This document shows, piece after piece, positions 3,761-6,181 of a DNA stretch of 6,181 nt. The notes under the pieces are model-generated. The model made no database searches. It was not told where the DNA came from and saw only the letters and a list, made by a program, of their open reading frames with translations. Position 1 is the stretch's first letter. Each line of letters opens with the position of its first letter. Both the position numbers and the translations under genes were made by a program. Source of the DNA: Betaproteobacteria bacterium (lineage in GTDB: Bacteria > Pseudomonadota > Gammaproteobacteria > Burkholderiales > Nitrosomonadaceae). The stretch covers positions 1 through 6,181 of the forward strand of contig JAHZIU010000196.1 in the NCBI GenBank assembly GCA_022601315.1, in the 5' to 3' direction.

Positions 3761-6181
3761 TTAGGTTGTCATAAGCATCAGATCACCACCAGAAACAGTG
3801 AAATCTGCAGCAAGTAGCGTGTCATTTTGTATACCGGTTAAAGATACCGCAAACTCGCCTGCTTCAATGATTTTATCACCATCGGTATCCTGGTAAATAT
3901 GCGTTACTCCTGCTGAATCAATATTAACAAAGAAGTCACCAGCATTTGCCACTGTGGTTGTTCCAAGTACCACATCAGTTGAACCAACTGTCACAGCAGT
4001 TGCTTGCACTTCAGTATCAAATTCAACCGAAGACCCAGCAGTTCCGCTGAGTGTTGCACCATCCAAATTAGTAATGGTATCAGTCAATGTTGCACTAATA
4101 CCTGTTGTTGATGAATCGCTCACTGAATCACCAGCCTTATAGACAAACTTCATTGAATCACGAGCAACATTACCAGTCATATTCGTAGTAATGGCATCCG
4201 CACCAGCACCGCCTGTCACTGTTGTTGTTGCAGTACCACCTGTCTTATCAGTCAAGGTAATCACATCATTACCTGCACCAGTACTAATGATATTACCACC
4301 AATCACATTATCAGTGATTGTATCAACCGCTGAACCACCGGTAAATGAGAATGCATTGGTTGTTGCTGCGGCTGCATTAAAGGTTGATGTGCCTTTAAGA
4401 CCAGAAAAGTCAATTGAAACATTAGATTCAAGTGCATGCGCTCCAGTCGTAAAGCTCACATCCCCATCACCGGTAACAGTCAATTTTGTCATTCCAGTGA
4501 TGTTTGCCATCGATGTAAAGGTCGCATCATCAACAGCATTCATGGTAATGGTTTCAACACCTGCCAAAGTAAGATCGCCACCTACCACCAGCGCTTCTGA
4601 TGTCGTGGTATCACCATCTGAAATGGTCAGTGCAAGCGTATCAGTTGTTCCAACGGTGGTTGCATTTTTAATGCCTAAGGTTGTCGCACCAAGTGCACCT
4701 TGTACCGTTACATTCGCAGCTTGTGTTGCATTCATATCAGTTACATTAGAGCCTGCGCCACCCAGTTTAATTGCATTTATCGTAGACCCGGTCATTAAGT
4801 CCATATCAATTGCTGCGCCTGCTGAAGATAAAACCTCAAACCCCTTATACACGGCACCTTCAGCAGCCGTATCAATATGTGTTGCGTTTGCTAAAGTCAG
4901 CGTGTCATTACCTGCACCAGCATCAACTACACCAGTCTGACCACTTGTTGAAGTAGTAATTCTATCGTCACCTGCACCACCAGTGAATGTCGCGGCTACT
5001 GTTGTAGATAAGGTGCCCTGAACACCACCAGCGGTTAAGCCTGAAGCATCAATTGAAGAGAAATCATCATCTAGTGCACCTAACACAACTGCCGATGTTG
5101 CAGCAGCAGTTGCTGTTGCTGCAACATCGGTTGCAGCACCACTAATCTTTAACGACTGAGCAGCTGCATTGCTACCAATAGCAAGACTTGTTGCATTTAA
5201 AGAAGTTGCTGCATTAATTGTGGTGGTTGTTGCCGTACCATTTGCTGTGATTGTACCAACCGTATTCGCAGCGCCAGTAGAGTTAATTGTCAAAGTGGTG
5301 GGATCTGCCGCAGCTGCACCATTTATTACAATATTTCCAGTACCCTTTGTACCATCTTTGATATTTAATATCTGCTCTTTAGCTCCTGCCGCATAAGTTG
5401 CTGTAGTTGCGGCGTTTGTTACGGAGCCATTGCCTACAACACCGACGCTTGCTCCCGATGGAACATTTGTCACAGTAAGCGCACCCAGACTCAGATAGCC
5501 ATTAATTTCAGTAACACCAGCCACACCTGCTGCATCAAATGTGAAGGTGTCAGCAGCGGCCGATCCACGCAAATTGAAGATTTCAATGCCACTCACCAAT
5601 GCACCATTTGTATTGGTGACACCCGCACCTGATGCGTTAGTAATATTAAAGGTATCAATGCCACCAGCACCACTTACAGTATCTGCACCTGTCATCGTCG
5701 AAGTTGTAGCCGTTCCTACAAATCCACTAATTACATCAGCACCTGATGTACCTGGGATATTATCAGCGCCTGTAGTCAATAGCGTATCTGGAATATCAGA
5801 CGCATCCAACAGGCTAGTTGTTTTGGTTAAAGTAGCGCCATCAACAACCACTTTGACACTATAATTTTCTGACAACTCAGTAATACCATCACTTTTACCA
5901 GTAACATCAAATGTAGCCGTTTTCTGTCCCGCTTTAATCGTAACAGTTACAGGACTAAATGTCCCTGAAACAAAATCGTTTAAGTTGGTATTCCCGGTAC
6001 CTTGGTCTGCCGCTGATGAATCACCTGGAACAACTGTAAAAACAACATCTGTATCTTCTGTCACTGCCTCACTGGCAGTTACTGTATAGGTTAGTGCGCC
6101 ACCCTCATTCACCGAATCAGCTGTAGCTGTCAATTCGAAACTCGTATCACTAGGCGCGGCCGCAACCAATTCATCAATTTC
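3761..6181 (-). CDS. Large RTX/S-layer-like surface or secreted protein, C-terminal 806 residues
   Basis: The frame is open to the right edge (upstream residues EIDEL precede the TTG at 6169), so the true start is outside. Visible residues are numbered from 6181. A Calx-beta-like domain spans about 12-126 (VNEGG at 24-28; TFDVTGKSDGITELSENYSV near the end). Loose RTX-type calcium-binding motifs follow: GADNIPGTSGADVISG (138-153), GGAGDDRIT (401-409), GAGNDTLTL (422-430), GGSAVDTIT (615-623), GAGNDVITL (635-643) and GGAGADAIT (657-665). Between them lie Thr/Ala/Gly/Val/Asn-rich beta-strand repeats. Near the C-terminus an EF-hand-like loop, DTDGDKIIEAGE (765-776), is followed by a short hydrophobic-ending tail. 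I see no cysteine and very few aromatic or basic residues. This composition is typical of S-layer and other type I-secreted, calcium-folded surface proteins, whose uncleaved signal sits at the C-terminus. No catalytic domain is visible in this part; a protease or adhesin domain could lie in the missing N-terminus. S-layer-like protein is the best guess, and RTX adhesin is the main alternative. Confidence 0.85.
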   Translation of the reverse strand, partial: EIDELVAAAPSDTSFELTATADSVNEGGALTYTVTASEAVTEDTDVVFTVVPGDSSAADQGTGNTNLNDFVSGTFSPVTVTIKAGQKTATFDVTGKSDGITELSENYSVKVVVDGATLTKTTSLLDASDIPDTLLTTGADNIPGTSGADVISGFVGTATTSTMTGADTVSGAGGIDTFNITNASGAGVTNTNGALVSGIEIFNLRGSAAADTFTFDAAGVAGVTEINGYLSLGALTVTNVPSGASVGVVGNGSVTNAATTATYAAGAKEQILNIKDGTKGTGNIVINGAAAADPTTLTINSTGAANTVGTITANGTATTTTINAATSLNATSLAIGSNAAAQSLKISGAATDVAATATAAATSAVVLGALDDDFSSIDASGLTAGGVQGTLSTTVAATFTGGAGDDRITTSTSGQTGVVDAGAGNDTLTLANATHIDTAAEGAVYKGFEVLSSAGAAIDMDLMTGSTINAIKLGGAGSNVTDMNATQAANVTVQGALGATTLGIKNATTVGTTDTLALTISDGDTTTSEALVVGGDLTLAGVETITMNAVDDATFTSMANITGMTKLTVTGDGDVSFTTGAHALESNVSIDFSGLKGTSTFNAAAATTNAFSFTGGSAVDTITDNVIGGNIISTGAGNDVITLTDKTGGTATTTVTGGAGADAITTNMTGNVARDSMKFVYKAGDSVSDSSTTGISATLTDTITNLDGATLSGTAGSSVEFDTEVQATAVTVGSTDVVLGTTTVANAGDFFVNIDSAGVTHIYQDTDGDKIIEAGEFAVSLTGIQNDTLLAADFTVSGGDLMLMTT
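4266..4920 (-). repeat. Repeated 16-base DNA unit encoding RTX motifs
   Basis: An identical 16-base block, TCATTACCTGCACCAG, occurs at 4266-4281 and 4905-4920. Both encode the GAGND turn of an RTX motif on the minus strand. A related, less exact block is near 4969-4985 (GGAGDD). These reflect repeat structure in the protein and could recombine to change its length. Confidence 0.6.
5092..5130. repeat. 39-base near-perfect palindrome inside the surface protein gene
   Basis: Bases 5092-5105 pair perfectly with 5117-5130 (14 bp). After one mismatch, 3 more bp form around the 3-base loop TTG (5110-5112). It falls in the stretch encoding TDVAATATAAAT. Alternating GCA/GCT/ACA codons favour such self-complementarity, but the length is notable. 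In mRNA it would be a strong hairpin that ribosomes must melt. Confidence 0.7.

Noticed and set aside
4191..4940. 249-codon open frame on the plus strand (and similar ones at 3954-4142, 5169-5396, 5541-5864)
   Set aside because: These are antisense to the large RTX-like gene. Their Val/Pro/Ala-rich products are what the complement of Thr/Ala/Gly codons gives.

Overview
The window looks like chromosomal DNA from a chemolithoautotrophic proteobacterium with moderate to low GC. It carries the 3' end of a Calvin-cycle RuBisCO operon of the red-type (form IC) class. The gene set and protein character would fit an ammonia oxidiser of the Nitrosomonas/Nitrosospira group. That placement is an inference from general knowledge; nothing here proves the genus.

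Layout. (1) 1-1817, plus strand: the 3' part of cbbS (RuBisCO small subunit), then cbbX (red-type RuBisCO activase, an AAA+ ATPase), then a 126-residue gene of unknown function that looks co-transcribed with them. Two strong tandem hairpins without U-tracts separate cbbS from cbbX, and a modest terminator-like hairpin follows the third gene. (2) 1818-2506: a non-coding stretch with an inverted pair of REP-like palindromes around a central hairpin (1968-2122), a nested hairpin (2184-2234) and a GC-capped hairpin (2370-2406). (3) 2507-2695: a small, extremely acidic 62-residue protein with a very good ribosome binding site; function unknown. (4) 2696-3760: about 1 kb with little coding content. 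It holds several inverted repeats, a possible decayed small gene (3204-3359) and an intrinsic terminator facing the minus strand (3651-3690). (5) 3761-6181, minus strand: the C-terminal 806 residues of a large Thr/Ala/Gly-rich, cysteine-free surface or secreted protein. It has a Calx-beta-like domain, degenerate RTX (GGxGxD) calcium-binding repeats and a C-terminal EF-hand-like loop. It continues beyond the right edge.

How it fits together. CbbS is half of the CO2-fixing enzyme, and CbbX removes inhibitory sugar phosphates from red-type RuBisCO. The third gene's position suggests, without proving, an accessory role in carbon fixation. The big minus-strand gene is an unrelated, convergent unit, probably an S-layer-like or type I-secreted protein. 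The region between them is a repeat- and hairpin-rich spacer.

I see no tRNA, rRNA, CRISPR array, intact insertion sequence or complete novel multi-gene system. The least explained items are the third cbb-linked gene, the acidic small protein, the tandem hairpins and the REP-like pair.
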